This document shows, piece by piece, positions 1 to 12,424 of a stretch of DNA of 64,000 bases. The DNA is from Syngnathus acus (Eukaryota > Chordata > Actinopteri > Syngnathiformes > Syngnathidae): contig NC_051087.1 in the NCBI RefSeq assembly GCF_901709675.1, forward strand, positions 4,146,001 through 4,210,000, in the 5' to 3' direction. Each line of letters begins with the position of its first letter. Within the stretch, counting starts at the first letter, position 1. Below the pieces are notes generated by a model. It was not told where the DNA came from. It saw only the letters and a program-made list of their open reading frames with translations, and searched no databases. Position numbers and translations under genes: made by a program.

Positions 1-84
1 TGACCCAAGTAAGACCACAGGAGTCAAGCTATATCGCCACACCGTTTTCGTTTTACTCTAAGTTGTCCACTTTTCTTTTGACAG

Positions 85-1307
85 GCTCACTCTCAGGCTA
101 CCTAATGTCGCCTCACAGAGAAGTGGACGACTTTGTTTTGACAGTGGTTAGGAGGGACAACATACAAGGAAGTAAGTGTTGTGATAGGAAAAGACAATTA
201 AACATTTTCCAATTTTTTTTTTGTCCTGAAGCGTACGCAGCAGGGATTCCTTCATGTACCACAAGAGGGAGCTCTCATCATGCATGTGCTCAAAACATTC
301 AGAATTACTGCTTGCATTCTCCCAAATTAATCATCTGGTGAAAACAGGGTGTAAACAGAGGCCTTGTGAAAAAAACATTTGATTTTTCTCCCTATGCATT
401 CACAGGCATCAGACGGTGGAACTACTTTGCAGCCGAGCAGCTTCTGGTCTACGACATTGCCAAGTACCGTTGGTGTGACAACGTAGGCCGCTTTCACAAA
501 AGCAACAACATCATGTACGTGAAGTCGGTAACATTCACGATAACCGCTCACCTGTGGGCCACCGCTTTGATTTGAGTCCGTTCTTTGTTTGCAGGATCGT
601 GGCGGATCTCAAAGAGGAGGTTTGGTACCAGAAGTGTCACGATCCCGAGTGTAGGAACTTTAGATCCTCAAGTAGGTTATTTCATGCATCGATCACAAAT
701 ATAGTAGTAATTTAGTTCAGAACAATAAATATTTTTGGTTTCAGGTTACCCACTGCCACAGGAGATCTGCATCAGTTACATCATGATGCTGGTTGGTAAA
801 TTTGTGACTTTTGCAAGATTTGATTTTGATTGATTGATTTTTATTATTGAGTTAGCGCAATATCGGGTCTAAACTTGACTTGCCCTTTAATTTTTTACAT
901 TCTATTAAGTTGCTCCTACTTAGGTCAAATATGATCGAGGGTTTATATTCCTGATTGTTTTGAGTTACACTCGTCAACAAGTTGACACAGAATGAATGAA
1001 ACTTGTATGTCAAGACTGTATTTTATCAAAATCTTCCGATATTGCTTTTTTTCATTCTTCAGATTTTGTCCTGTTTTTGTCCTGATAGGACGACGAGGAT
1101 CAGGACTACGTAATGGACGATGCAGGCAACATTGAAGCCACCCAGACACAGAAACAAGCGGCTGAGTATCAAGAACCCGCCGACAAGTGGGGAGGAAGTG
1201 CTGAGGACGACCAGGAATTCTCTGATTGTCTTAACGACTTTGAACTGACAAGCGGCGAAATCTCAGATGAGCTGCTGCTCGACTGCGTGCAAGGTTTCCA
1301 TTCATAG
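85..1307 (+). CDS. primpol: PrimPol (primase-polymerase), C-terminal exons only
   Basis: Five 3' exons of a DNA-directed primase-polymerase that reprimes stalled replication forks in nucleus and mitochondria; the catalytic N-terminus lies left of the window. Exons: 85-171, 406-514, 595-671, 745-791, 1089-1307, all with consistent phases and GT-AG borders. The first three encode the UL52-type zinc-knuckle region: IRRWNYF, YDIAKYRWCDNVGR, HKSNNIM, then VWYQKCHDPEC and a later IC, giving the Cys/His ligands. The last exon is acidic and ends in a short amphipathic segment (ISDELLLDCVQGFHS), matching the position and character of the RPA-binding motifs of the human protein (human ends DELIIEVLQE). 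The donor after 791 is GTTGGT; a second GT at 796 would break the frame. The gene faces acsl1 tail to tail. Confidence 0.92.
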
Positions 1308-1343
1308 AGAATGACGTTAATCCACGGCAACTTACTTTTGCAC

Positions 1344-1349
1344 TTTATT
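1344..1349 (-). terminator. Candidate acsl1 polyadenylation signal
   Basis: TTTATT on the plus strand reads AATAAA on minus, about 500 bases past the acsl1 stop. It is the only exact hexamer found on that strand between the two genes. Confidence 0.45.
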
Positions 1350-1729
1350 GAACTTTGTTTTACTCACAACTTAAGCACGAACCTGCAAAAAATATATATA
1401 TATATTTTATACATTATTTTACAAGCACAATATGATTTGAATTGGCAGGTCTCAATTCCAATAAGTCACCTTTTAAAACGAATAGTGTGACAAAGACAGG
1501 ATTAAAATTGTTGCTATTCTGTGCCCCCCAAATGAAAATCATAAAAACAAACTGAACCGGTTGAGAAATGGGGGAATGCAAATATATTCAAAGCTCAGAA
1601 TATCATTCTTTGTTATATTAGGTATAATTCAAATATTATTTACCTGTAATGACTTCATTAAATATCCACGCGCATGCCACAAACTTTAAAACCTCCAGTT
1701 TAAACTTCTGCAAGATTTATACTAGGATA

Positions 1730-1735
1730 AATAAA
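1730..1735 (+). terminator. Candidate primpol polyadenylation signal
   Basis: AATAAA about 420 bases after the primpol stop. An ATTAAA at about 1652 is an alternative. Confidence 0.45.
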
Positions 1736-1844
1736 ACCACTCACTTGATTTGGTGCTCTGTTGAGGAAAGCTTAGACCAAAAAAAAAAAAAGTGTCACTG
1801 GGAAACATGTTCCCATTCAGTTGTAACCTTCCAGTCCAATCCGC

Positions 1845-4800
1845 TTAGACCTTAAGGCCCGCATAAAGTTCATCTATCTGCACTCTGAAGTGATTCCGAA
1901 TATCTGCTCTTTTAGCCTTGAGCGTCGGTGTCAGCAGGCCGTTTTGCACAGAGAACATCTCCGAATGTAATGCAATGTCTCTCACCTGAGGAGGGGGGGG
2001 GGGGTGTCAGAGATTATATATTAGAGTTGTAAACCTATTGACAATTACAAATTCACCTGTTCAAAAGACTTGAGTCCAGCTTCTTTGCCCAGCCTCTGAA
2101 TGTCCTCCAAAATGGCGTTCTTAACATCCTGCCAGAAAATCACAACAAATTGTGGAGGAATGTTTTGGGAATTTTGTTGACAAAATAAAAGTTGGCTTGA
2201 ATTCTGTTGTCAAAATAAACTCACATTGTTCTTGCACAACTCCAAGTAGGAGCCAGTAATGCCTCGTTTCTTGATCCAAATGGGTAAAAAGTCAGGATCG
2301 GGCACCACGATCGCCACCAAGCATGCCTTTCCACGGAGAACGACATCAAGTCAATAAACACATCACGTTTGGAATGTTGCGCAAGACTGACAAAGCACTC
2401 GCCTGTAAGCTGTCACCGTGCACGAATATCTGCGCCACCGGGTCGCTGCGGTTGTAAATGTTCTCGATTTTCTCCGGGGCGATGTATTCCCCTTGAGCCA
2501 GCTTGAAGATGTGCTTCTTCCTATCGATGATCTTCAGAGTGCCGTTCTGCAAAAGATGGAGTCAGACGCTATGAAAGGGAACCAACCGATCCTCTTTCCG
2601 CAATTCAGATTCCTTACTGGAAGCCATTTGCCAACGTCCCCCGTGTGCAGCCATCCGTCTTTATCGATGGCCTCCGCCGTTTTCTCGGGGTCTCCCAGGT
2701 ATCCCAGGAAGACATTTGGTCCTTTGACACAAACCTGACGAATCAGAGCAGGACGCCATTTAACTCAAGAGTCACAACATTAATAGCCACTTAAAAATGG
2801 ATTGTATTCAACTTCTAAAAGTGATGCTAGGAAAGGATGAGAAGTATTTGGAAACCCAACAAACCTCTCCTTCATTGTTGGCTGCAAAATAATTCATGTC
2901 TTCCACATCGACCAATTTGATAGCGTTGCAGGGCAGAGGAGGCCCGACGTGACCTAAAAAAAAAAAACAATATACGCCTCAATGATTTGCTTCCAGAACC
3001 GATTAGAATTATTTTGTAGAGTGCTATTATTACCAGCTGTCCAGTCACCAGGCAACGACATGGAGCATCCTGCTGTGCATTCTGTCTGACCGTAGCCTTC
3101 GTAAAACTGACAAAACGGAGCGCGCTTAGAGTGTCGCTGACAAAAAAACAAGTGGTGCTGTCGTTATGCGTCTCACCTGACATCCCAACGCAACTCTTAG
3201 GAAAGTCAGCACGGGGGGAGACACGGGCGCCGCTCCTGTAAGCATCACCCTCACGCGTCCACCCAAGCTTGCCTGCCCGAGGAAGTAAGAAGAAGAAACA
3301 CGACTGAAGCCATGTTGACGACATACTTGAGCCAGGCTGAAAATGTGGTTGTAGTCTATCACAGGTTCCATGTTTGTGGTTGTTTTTTTTCCAGTTAATA
3401 TTAACACTTGCTTGTTTGGTGTAATTCTACTGTTGACCACTAGAAGGCAGCACACAGAGAATGAATTTGAAACCGCAACAAAACAAGTATTGTATTTCAG
3501 TACAGAAATCAATGGCTGTAAGTTAGTTTGTAAGTTTATAAAAATAAAAAAAAAATAAAAAAAATAAAGATGGGATATATTTGTATTGTTCTTTCTCTCA
3601 GCATATTGTGTTTGTAATAATAACAATAATAATAACAACAATTAAATGAAATTACTGTATTTGGCCATTTACCTGTACTTTTTTGAAGATAAGCTTATCC
3701 CAGATACTGTCCCTCCTGACCACACCGCTATTCAGCTCCGAAAGCTTCCTTTGGAATGCCAAATCAAGCATCCATCTTTTTAGCCGCGTGTTGGCTTGGC
3801 TAAATATCTGCAGAGGGCAACACAGTTTTGCATAAGAGCTTTGACTGCAAGTGTCCAGTCATTCAAAAAAAAATAAAAAAAAATAAAAGATGAGCGAATC
3901 GTGAATGCGGAATGACCTTATCAAACATGCGGTTTAGGAGACGTGGCACCACAGGGAAGAACGTCGGCCGCAGTTCTTTCAGGTCGTCCATCAAGAGTCG
4001 AATGTCACCTTGGAAGAATCCGATACGAGCGCCTTGGGTGAGGATGACGCCCTGGTGGAGCAAGTTTCAACCATTTCATGTTGCATCCAGGCAGATGTTC
4101 ACAGCTACTTTTGCATCATGGGCTTTGATTAAATATAAGGAAAACAAAAGCAGCAACAACAATTGTGAAGATTCTTGGCTTGTAGTACGCATTGGCGGAA
4201 CAAAGACTTTTCCAAGAATATCTCAGGGAGTCTGTAAAACATTTTATTTTCAACAAATCCCCCAAATTCTTACGAATACAGCGATAACAATATGTTCTCT
4301 TCGAGGGATGGGTGCAAATGTGGGGACAAAAACTCCCAGAAAAACCCTAACCCCCCTTGCTCCGGGTAGTGTGAACTTCAGAAGTTCCAGCAGAGGTGAT
4401 CAAAAGCTCAAAACTCCAAACCAGTGAATATTAGTGTGCATCGCAAGCAGGCTATTGTGAACCTGCTGACATCCAACCTCTTACGAGACCTCGAAAGCAA
4501 CTTGAAATTTTGGTGGAGAAATTAAAAAAATATCAGTGGCATACCTGAACAACTCTCTCAAACATATGAGCTAAAGGTAGATAGGATATGAGAACATCAC
4601 GGCAGCTCAGCATGCAGTGAACCTGTGAAGGACACACACAAAACACATGCACACGTCGTGGTTAGTGAAGGGGCATACCTGCACAACTCTCTCTAACATA
4701 TGGGCCAAAGGGAGGAAGGAGATGTGCACATCTTTGGAAGAGGCCTGTATTTTGCCCTAATGCCATATATACAGAAGAGTGAAAATGAAGGCGGGGGGGG

Positions 4801-6637
4801 GGACATTTCTTATAGATCGGGCACACATGAAGGTGAAGGAAACCAGATCCCATCTTGTTCCCGTTTGTAGCTTTCCACCCTCCTCATAGCAATCAAACAC
4901 ATTTACCTCAGTTATTTTAAGAAAAGCTGCAGTGTTTGCGATGATATTTCCATGGGTGAGAATTGCACCCTTTGGGTTTCCTGACAAAATATAGACAAAA
5001 TATCAATATTTAAAAAAAATAATAATAATAATGTTAGAATACTTGTCCTTAGTTACCTGTAGTTCCAGATGTGAAGCAGATAAGCGCAAGGTCCTCTGGT
5101 TTCGGTGGCTGTAATCATGTTACACAGGATAAAAACCAAAATAATCATTTTGTAGATTTTTAACTTATGTGCTTCTACTCACCATGGGGTCATGGTGGTA
5201 AGTTTTACCCAAGTCCTGCAAAAAAAATAAAAATAAAAATGTAAACAATGTCAACAACGCTAAAGATTCCCAGTTGACCAGTTTATATTGGCCAAATTGA
5301 ACTAAGTGACTTCTGGTTGATTGAATAAAGGATTTGACAAACTAAGAACTCCCACTGTCTTAATAGATCAAAAGACTAATGCCAAAAAAAAAATCAAAAA
5401 TCAAATCGTAAACAAACTAATATCCAAATGACACATTCTGCACAAAAAGAGGTTAATATTCAAACCTCAAAGTCCTTCAGGCTCATAACCTCGACTCCGA
5501 ACGTTTGTCCTCGGGCCACCAGCTCGGCATCAAACGGCTCCATCATCACAATCGTCTTCACCGTTTGCTTTTTTTCGTTGAAACAGTCGAGGATCATCCG
5601 AGCTTTTTCGGGCACGTCGCAGATCACTGTGCTGATGGTGGCTGGAGAACGCGCGGCAAAGAAACCATTGTCGTCATCACTCTGAGTCACACAGCGATAT
5701 CGAGTACCTTTATCGATGATGAAGCCGATGGCCTCTGCGCCCAGCGTGTCGTACAGCGGGACGGCTACAAGGGAGTACGTGTAACAAGCCAGCTCGGAAA
5801 TGGTCCACTAAAAGACGGACATGATCACAAAAACAATGTGGATAATGTTTTGCCTTTTGCTAACCAAAGCTAACTAACCAAAGCAAAAAATAACGAGACT
5901 CGCATTACCTCTGGTCTGTTCTGTGCAAAGATCCCAATAAATTGGTCTCCGGACTGAGAGTGACCCTTGTGAAGCAAGGCGGAGCCCACGTTCTCGGCCC
6001 GGTCTGCAACCTGCGCCGCCCCAAAGCAAAGTTCTCTCATTGCTGTCGGCTGGGACTGGTTCAGACGACGGACAGCTCACCTCTCTGTACGACTGCCACT
6101 CGTACGGCTGGTTTGGTTTTCTCGCTCCTAAACACGGTCCGTTATCTAGCAGAAGAAGCAGCGCTTAGCTTCACGGAGCGGTGGCGAGCTGATGAGATAA
6201 CTCACTTGACACTCGAAGCCCTCGTAGAAAGCCCTCGTACATCGTCTTTGCGTCGCTGTGGTAGTACGCCATGTGTTCGTCGCTGTTGTTGAGCACCGAT
6301 CTTCTCGCGTTTTCCTCACTCTGACGGAAAGAAAACACACAACCGTTGCCAAACTGTTGAAAAATGGGTCATTTGTGTGGAAAATCATCAATTTCAGACA
6401 TTTCATTTTGACACCTCTATTGTGATTAAAGAGCCAACATACCTGCATGTTTGCCGACTGCATGGTGAGGTCGCATGGCGGCAGGAGGGCTCGCGGTCGG
6501 GTGCAGAACCAGTAGGTGGTTAAGGTGGCCACGGCGCCCATGCCCAGCAGCGTGTTGGTGGGAAGTCCACGTATGTACTGGCGCAAGTCATCCAGCTCAG
6601 GAAGCCGCAACTGTCTCAGGACTTCCTGAGCCTGCAT
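1845..6637 (-). CDS. acsl1: Long-chain acyl-CoA synthetase 1
   Basis: Activates long-chain fatty acids to acyl-CoA with ATP at ER and mitochondrial outer membranes. Twenty coding exons per transcript, minus strand: 6443-6637, 6206-6320, 6081-6145, 5909-6010, 5708-5807, 5466-5641, 5183-5215, 5057-5108, 4907-4980, then 4679-4744 or 4545-4622, 3917-4051, 3673-3807, 3177-3272, 3034-3106, 2865-2953, 2618-2734, 2403-2546, 2225-2326, 2057-2128, 1845-1985. All phases join, giving 693 or 697 residues (human ACSL1 is 698). The first exon starts [17 protein letters not shown] and carries one membrane anchor (about residues 24-42). The AMP-binding signature [16 protein letters not shown] spans the 5057-5108/4907-4980 junction. 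The FACS signature [14 protein letters not shown] followed by [20 protein letters not shown] is intact. The intron after 2403 uses a GC donor. Which teleost acsl1 paralogue this is cannot be told. Confidence 0.96.
4545..4622 (-). other. acsl1: acsl1 alternative gate exon, Tyr form
   Basis: A 26-codon phase-0 exon whose core reads [17 protein letters not shown], with acceptor and donor intact (GTATG). It is a paralogue of the exon at 4679-4744 and follows it in the transcript. In ACSL1 and ACSL6 of mammals two versions of the fatty-acid gate segment are encoded by mutually exclusive exons (Y-gate and F-gate); this one has Tyr at the gate position. Confidence 0.88.
4679..4744 (-). other. acsl1: acsl1 alternative gate exon, Phe form
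   Basis: A 22-codon phase-0 exon whose core reads [17 protein letters not shown], with intact splice sites. It is the upstream member of the gate pair and has Phe at the gate position. Only 56 bases separate it from the Tyr-form exon, too few for efficient splicing of one to the other, so they should be used in alternation. Confidence 0.88.
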
Positions 6638-7097
6638 GGCTGTTTTGTACTACGGTTAGAGATAGCAAAGATCATTTGCATTTTATTTAACTACTGTTAT
6701 AAAATGTAATTTCATGTGATCTGCACTTTTCTTTGAAACTTAAAGACATTTCCAAATAAGCCAAACTTTTCAATGCAAACGAATGTTGTTCCAGATGCTA
6801 ACACGCTAACGAACAACAGCCACAGTTGAAACAATTGACTTCTCACCTACTTCTATAATTAAGCGTCAAAATTGTAAACAATGTAACCATTGGGAGAAGA
6901 TTATTTTATCATTTTTGTTGTGATCATTCTTCCACTCGGACCACAATCAGAAATAAATGAGCAAATAATGTCCATTAGTCACCACTTAACTAAGTGTTCT
7001 ATTTAGGCCAATCCATAAACAAAAATCACAATGACAAGAGTCAGGTCACAAGCTACAAGTGCTAATTGTAGCACCAAAATCAAATAGCCATACTCAC

Positions 7098-7196
7098 AGT
7101 TCTTAGTGACTGAGAAGTAGAAACTCTTTGCAGAAGTGCGCTGGTTTCTGTGAGGAAGGACTCGATGACTTCTAATAGACCTCTGAGGTTCTCACA
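7098..7196 (-). other. Possible untranslated 5' exon of acsl1
   Basis: On the minus strand this stretch is bounded by a CTATTCATAG-type acceptor and a strong donor (CT then GTGAGTA). It lies upstream of the first coding exon, whose own acceptor (ACAG) ends two bases before the ATG at 6637, so at least one untranslated exon must exist further upstream. The assignment rests only on splice-site quality. Confidence 0.35.
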
Positions 7197-9245
7197 CTAT
7201 GAATAGCACAAATACGCCCATCAGTCCCCTCCCAAACAGAAACACACACACGCGACCAACGGCACTGCCCAACCTTCCAAAGAAGATTTTTCTTTCTAGA
7301 CAGCCGGTGTATATTTCACAAGAGCAACAAAGCTAACAGAGAAGCTGAAGGGGGGGTGTGCGCCGGAGGGCATCCGCCATAAAAACCGTGCCCAAAACGT
7401 CGGTGACAGAAAAAGCAGTTTTGTCACCCTTTGGCTGAATTGTGAATAGAAAAGTGTACAATTCCAGCAAACTAAATAGCAAAAGCGCTCAGTACAGTGT
7501 ATTTGGCTAACATTTCAAAAATGAACTGATCACATGCTAGCAGTTGTTATGCTAACGCTAATGTCCTGTGCGAGCTGGACAGTTGATTGGTGGTAAGTGT
7601 TGAAGGATAAATTGCATTTGTAAAGTGTATCCACGTGGACATTTAAAAAAAAAAAAACATATAATTATGTCGTTCAAAGAATTTTAGTTGAAGGTCAGTG
7701 TGACTGCGTCCTGACCTCCAGTTCCCAACCTCGCTGTCATACTTGGCTGAGCGTTATTGGAGGCAAAAGGTACTTTGCAATCCGCCAACACCTCCACTCT
7801 CCATACTTGGCCCGGGAGGATGGCGAACCAATGACAGATGGTTTTGCGGGTCACCCCATACACCCCCTCCTTCCCTCACGCCACCCTCACCCACACAGGC
7901 TGGAGTAGAAAGTGGGAGAGAGGGCAAAGCGGATCAGCAGGGTCATCGGAAACAACGCAACGCCAAGACGGGCTCAGCTCGTGTGCAAAAACGCATCTCA
8001 AACACAGACGGGAAGTTTCAACATTAGAACATGCACACACACGTCACGGGTCTGTTTGCCTTCATCGTGCTACTTGTGATGTAAACGGGTTGGACAGCTT
8101 GATTCGAGTCGGATCGTCACGCTGCTAGTTGATTAGAAATATCGTAAGTCAAGTGTCATATGAGAAGTGAGTGGGGGGGGGAAAAAGTGGTATCACCGTG
8201 ACAGTCCACGCTGCGGGTCTTGACCTCCTATGAAATTGTACACCTCCAGTCACATGGTTTAGAGAGAAAAGAAGAGCCCGCACTTGGCAAACGGGCCGGA
8301 GGGGGAGGACGAGATTTGTTAACTGGGCCAAAGGGCGTGCACTCGGCATTTGCTACCAACACACCATCAGTGCGTACGACCTGTGGAGGTCACGGAGACA
8401 ACTCCGGTGTCACATTGCAGTGGAAAATGCCTCAAAACCGCTTGAAGCATTCCTGGAAATGTTTCGTTGAGTGTAACTTGAGAGTCTGGGATATAAATAT
8501 CAAGATTAGGCAAGTCCTGTCTAAATGTATGAGAGAGTATGAAGAAAAGATTATTTTAGTCATTATGAAAAAGAAAATACACTACTAAATAAATTCTTGG
8601 ATTTCCCAGTCTTTAATTTTCCAGGTAATTTAATTGTAAAATTATACACCTATTTTTCTTCAAACCTTGCAAGGCCCTTTTTATGATAAAATTTTGACTT
8701 TCAAAGTCTTTCATGTAAAAATTAATTCAGTCTCAAAAAAGTGCAACTTATGTTGCAAAGTCAACTGCTTTGGAGGTTTCTTTTTTTTTTCTTCTTTTCA
8801 CTCTAATACTTCTTTGTACACACAAGAAATGTCATCTGGAAATATCTCTGTCCACATAAACCCACTGCAAACATTCATAATCCATGCAAATGCTGGCCAA
8901 AACAGGCGTAAACACGCAGAATGAGCAAACTCCCGACAGACAAACAAAGTCGGCATTCAAAACAAGAACTGAATCACTTATGTGCACTGCTAACCAAGTC
9001 AAGTTTATGCGGTTTTATTTAACAGTGTGAATAAAGGGAAACAAAATGGCCCTATAGTGTAAAACTGCTTGAGGCGAGCAGCATGACTTCTTTCTCCATG
9101 CAGCCACCACTCATCAGTAAAACATTGTCACATGATTCCTTTAAATTCGATTCAGGGTACTTTTCTGAGTCCAGGCTGGATTCTTTCTGTCGCTACGCTA
9201 ACCCACCGTGCAGCTACATCGCCCTGTGATCAGAACATGTGTAGA
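7197..9245. other. No gene seen; presumed acsl1 first intron
   Basis: Both strands were read. There are only short chance ORFs, a few homopolymer runs (A-run near 7646, G-run near 8173) and no domain that I recognise. If the first acsl1 exon is at about 10.15 kb this is intron. Confidence 0.4.
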
Positions 9246-9651
9246 TGACCACTTGAGAAAGGACCACAAAGTATCCTCCTCTTTTACTTTTATTTTAGGC
9301 AATATCTGCGATATCGCAGAAAAATAATTCTATTTACTCAACTATGTTACGCCCTCACAATGTCGCTGCAGTGGTGCTTTGCATACAGCCATTCATTTGG
9401 ATACAATTTGAATATTTGTAACAAAACAGAATGAAGTGACGAGAGTCAGCTAGCATTAGGAATGATGACCTGATGAATTTGGAGAGGCATGGTATTCTCC
9501 ACAATTATTTGGGTTTTATTCATTTCTGCCAAGTCACCTCAAACTACTCTTTAGATAAAGAACATACCGGAAACAATTATTTTTCTGCGGTATTGCAGAT
9601 ATTGCCTAAAATAAAAGTAGGATACTTTGTGGTCCTTTCTCAAGTGGTCAT
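9246..9651. repeat. Long inverted repeat (foldback or MITE-like element)
   Basis: Arms at 9246-9329 and 9575-9651 are reverse complements over about 75 bases, except for an extra dozen bases (near 9277-9290) in the left arm and a few substitutions. The arms begin TGACCACTTGAGAAAGGACC. About 245 bases lie between them and contain no ORF of note. Outer ends are not flanked by a clear target duplication that I can see. Confidence 0.85.
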
Positions 9652-10145
9652 TTCAATCACAAGTGACCCCGCCCACCTGACCTGCTGCCCTCTATCGGGC
9701 ACATCTGGATCAGAACAAACAAGACAGCTTTTTAACATTGCACTGAATACACAAGAAGCCCAGCACTCACTATATTATTGCTAAATTTGCTTTGCACGCG
9801 CAACATCTTTGACTCCATTACGGCCATGTTCCTCCACGTTTACCAGAGGGCGGAAGGTTGGAATTCAAATTCTGCAGGCATCTAACGGTTCGTCGACGAG
9901 ATAAAATTCCAGACGGTGTTTAATGAGCCGTAACGCAGACAGCACCACCAGAGCTTTTACCAAAAACAAACAGAACCCCAGAAGAAAGAAAAAAACGAAA
10001 TGAAAACAGACTTTTAACTATCTCATTGAGAGTCATAAGCTTAAACAGCGTGAAAACAGGAACATAACATTAAACTTTCGGTACAAATGGCAACGCGTAC
10101 GTCGGCAAAACAAGTTATGAACCGAGTCATATATGTAAAACATCG

Positions 10146-10310
10146 CACTTACCGTGAGAAAAGTTTGTACAGACACAGTTGTGACACTTCCGTGAGAGGA
10201 CAAAACGTGGTTAAAATAACGTAATTGCAAACAGGCCAATCAGAAGACGGGTTACTTCATGGGTTTCCGCAAATGTTAGAAGGAGACCTGCTATTGGTTC
10301 ACTTATTGAC
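10146..10310 (-). promoter_or_regulatory. Candidate acsl1 promoter and first exon
   Basis: On the minus strand a good donor (ACG then GTAAGTG) sits at 10145-10151. An inverted CCAAT box (ATTGG on plus at 10293-10297) lies about 140 bases upstream. This would give a first untranslated exon of under 100 bases. No TATA box is obvious. Inference only. Confidence 0.3.
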
Positions 10311-11088
10311 CTCGTCATGTGGCGTCCCATTTCATTAGGCACTCCTTCATTATATAATCAACGTTGAATTAATCAGTTTTGATAAACATGCTCATGAATT
10401 GAACAAAGCACACAAACATTTTTGTATTTTTTGTGCAACTTGAACTTTATTTTAATGTATTATTAAACTCTGATTACATTGTTTCTTTAGTCTCTGTAAT
10501 TTGTATGAATTGTAGTGAGAGTAAAAATGGCTTTTTTTTGTACACTTGACTGCATTCTATTCATGATGAATGAGTTGTGAGGCATGTAAAGTGCTTTACT
10601 TCTTGTATGGGCTGTTCTCAAAGGGGGCTGTGTGAAGTGGCTGTCTTTAGGCTGTAGGTGGCGCACTAAGATAAATAATGGAGTGTGAGCGTGTATGTGA
10701 AGGGAGGGGGGGGGGTGGCTTAGGGGTCACCACGGGTCACGGATCAGCGCCAGACAACACACAGACACACTGCTCTGTTAGTCTGTCACACATCAGCCTG
10801 CATGAGGATTTACAATGAAATTCGCCTGTAAGCGTTTTTATCCTGTATGAATGTGATAACAAACGAACTAATTCAACATATTGCGCAATCATTTTTGTGT
10901 CTGCAATATACAAAGTACAGACAAGATGCTGCTTTATATAATCAAGCAATAAAAGTTTGAGTATGGTGCAAATGGTAGAAAAAGTGTTGCTTTGTATGCA
11001 AAATATTGTACAACATTCACATTAAATATAAAGTCTGCTTTGTTTCATAGTTCAGACATCATCATCTGCAATTGCACGTTTAAAACTG

Positions 11089-11281
11089 GGGGTCGTCAAC
11101 AACCCAAGTTTAGTCAAAAATTGGACCGACCTGTGTCAATTTGACCCAACTTTCTGGGTTGCTTTGTACAAAACAACTCAATTTTTATACCGGATGGAAG
11201 TTAGGACAATTTGACAGGTTGTTTTTTTTGCACAAAACAAGCCCAAAATGACCCAACTCTTTTTAACCCAGCAGTTTTAAG
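11089..11281. mobile_element. Short non-autonomous DNA transposon (MITE-like)
   Basis: About 190 bases bounded by TTTAAAACTG on the left and its inverse CAGTTTTAA on the right. The interior has several CCCAACTTT/TGGGTT half-repeats that pair with each other. It has no coding capacity. Elements rich in AACCCA/TGGGTT pairs are widespread in teleost genomes. Confidence 0.6.
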
Positions 11282-12424
11282 AGTGCGTGGACAGGAGTGC
11301 TGTATTTTGACTAGAACATATAGCAAAGGAAAAATAATTATTTTTTGCTATACAACTAAGTAATGCTTTTGTCATATGTTGTTTTGCTTTTATTCCAATT
11401 TTACACTTTGAGAAATTATTTCATGCATTTATGAAAAATTAGGTCTATGGTGCATTGCCATATGACAAAAACATTCAAATAGTTTCAGATTAACCTAATT
11501 TGCCAGTTACATTGTAAGAATTAAATATACATATATACATTATTATTTATTTTTAAATTAATTTCCATTAAAAATGATGGATGAACATTCTACATGGACT
11601 AATTTTGTTTGTATGACTATATGGTAGTCCCAAAGTTCCAAGTTGTCCTTAAAATAAAATACAGTCTGGGGAAATGACTATATTTGTATACTAATTCACT
11701 ACATCTTTGTCAAAGTGTTGCCACACATTAACTTTACAGTGCGTTATTTTTGCGGCGCCCAAAGCGAGCAAGCAGTTGTGCGTCACACACACGAGTGCAA
11801 CAAGTGCACATTTAAAAGTACAAACACATAAAAAGAAAGGGGGAAAAAGTGTTTTAAACAAGTGCACAATCAAGTAATTGGATTTTATGCCCTCTTCGCG
11901 CTCGCTCGCGCCTTTCTCTCCATGGTGCTCCCCGAAAAGAAGCTCTCTCCAAAACTCTTCTGACGTCTGCTGAGGCTTTTCTTTCACAACCTCCCCATGC
12001 TCTTTTTCCAATCTTTTTTTATTTTAATTCTTTGACATCGCTCGCAGGATCAAATATAGGCAAGCCGCTCGGCGGGTGAATTTTCTTTTTTTTTTTTTTT
12101 GCATGAAAAGCTCCGTGAAAAGGCGAGACTGCATGCGAGCCGCCTTGTTTTGGCGCATGAGAGCCGTCCGGGTGCACGCACACAATAAACCTGTTGTTAA
12201 CCTTACTGCTTCAAATATGTTTGAAGCAAACAGCCAATTGTTGTACGAAATGTATTCAAGTATAAAATAATGCCTTTTGTTTGGAGAGGGGAAAACTTTG
12301 AGGGCCTTCAGCAGCAGCCTTTGTGCACTTTGCGCTTTGGCGTCCCCGCGTTGGCGCATTCCCCGGGCGCCTTGAAACGCGATTGTTTCCCGCTTTCTAA
12401 TGACATTTACCGGATCAAAACACG

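Larger units (their letters stand above)
1308..1844. other. Shared 3' UTR zone of primpol and acsl1
   Basis: Between the primpol stop (1305-1307) and the acsl1 stop (1845-1847 on the minus strand). It holds no ORF of note, one short AT run (about 1390-1410) and an A-run near 1780. The nearest hexamers lie past each other: AATAAA on + at 1730-1735 and AATAAA on - (TTTATT on +) at 1344-1349. If both are used the two mature messages overlap by close to 400 bases. Confidence 0.6.
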
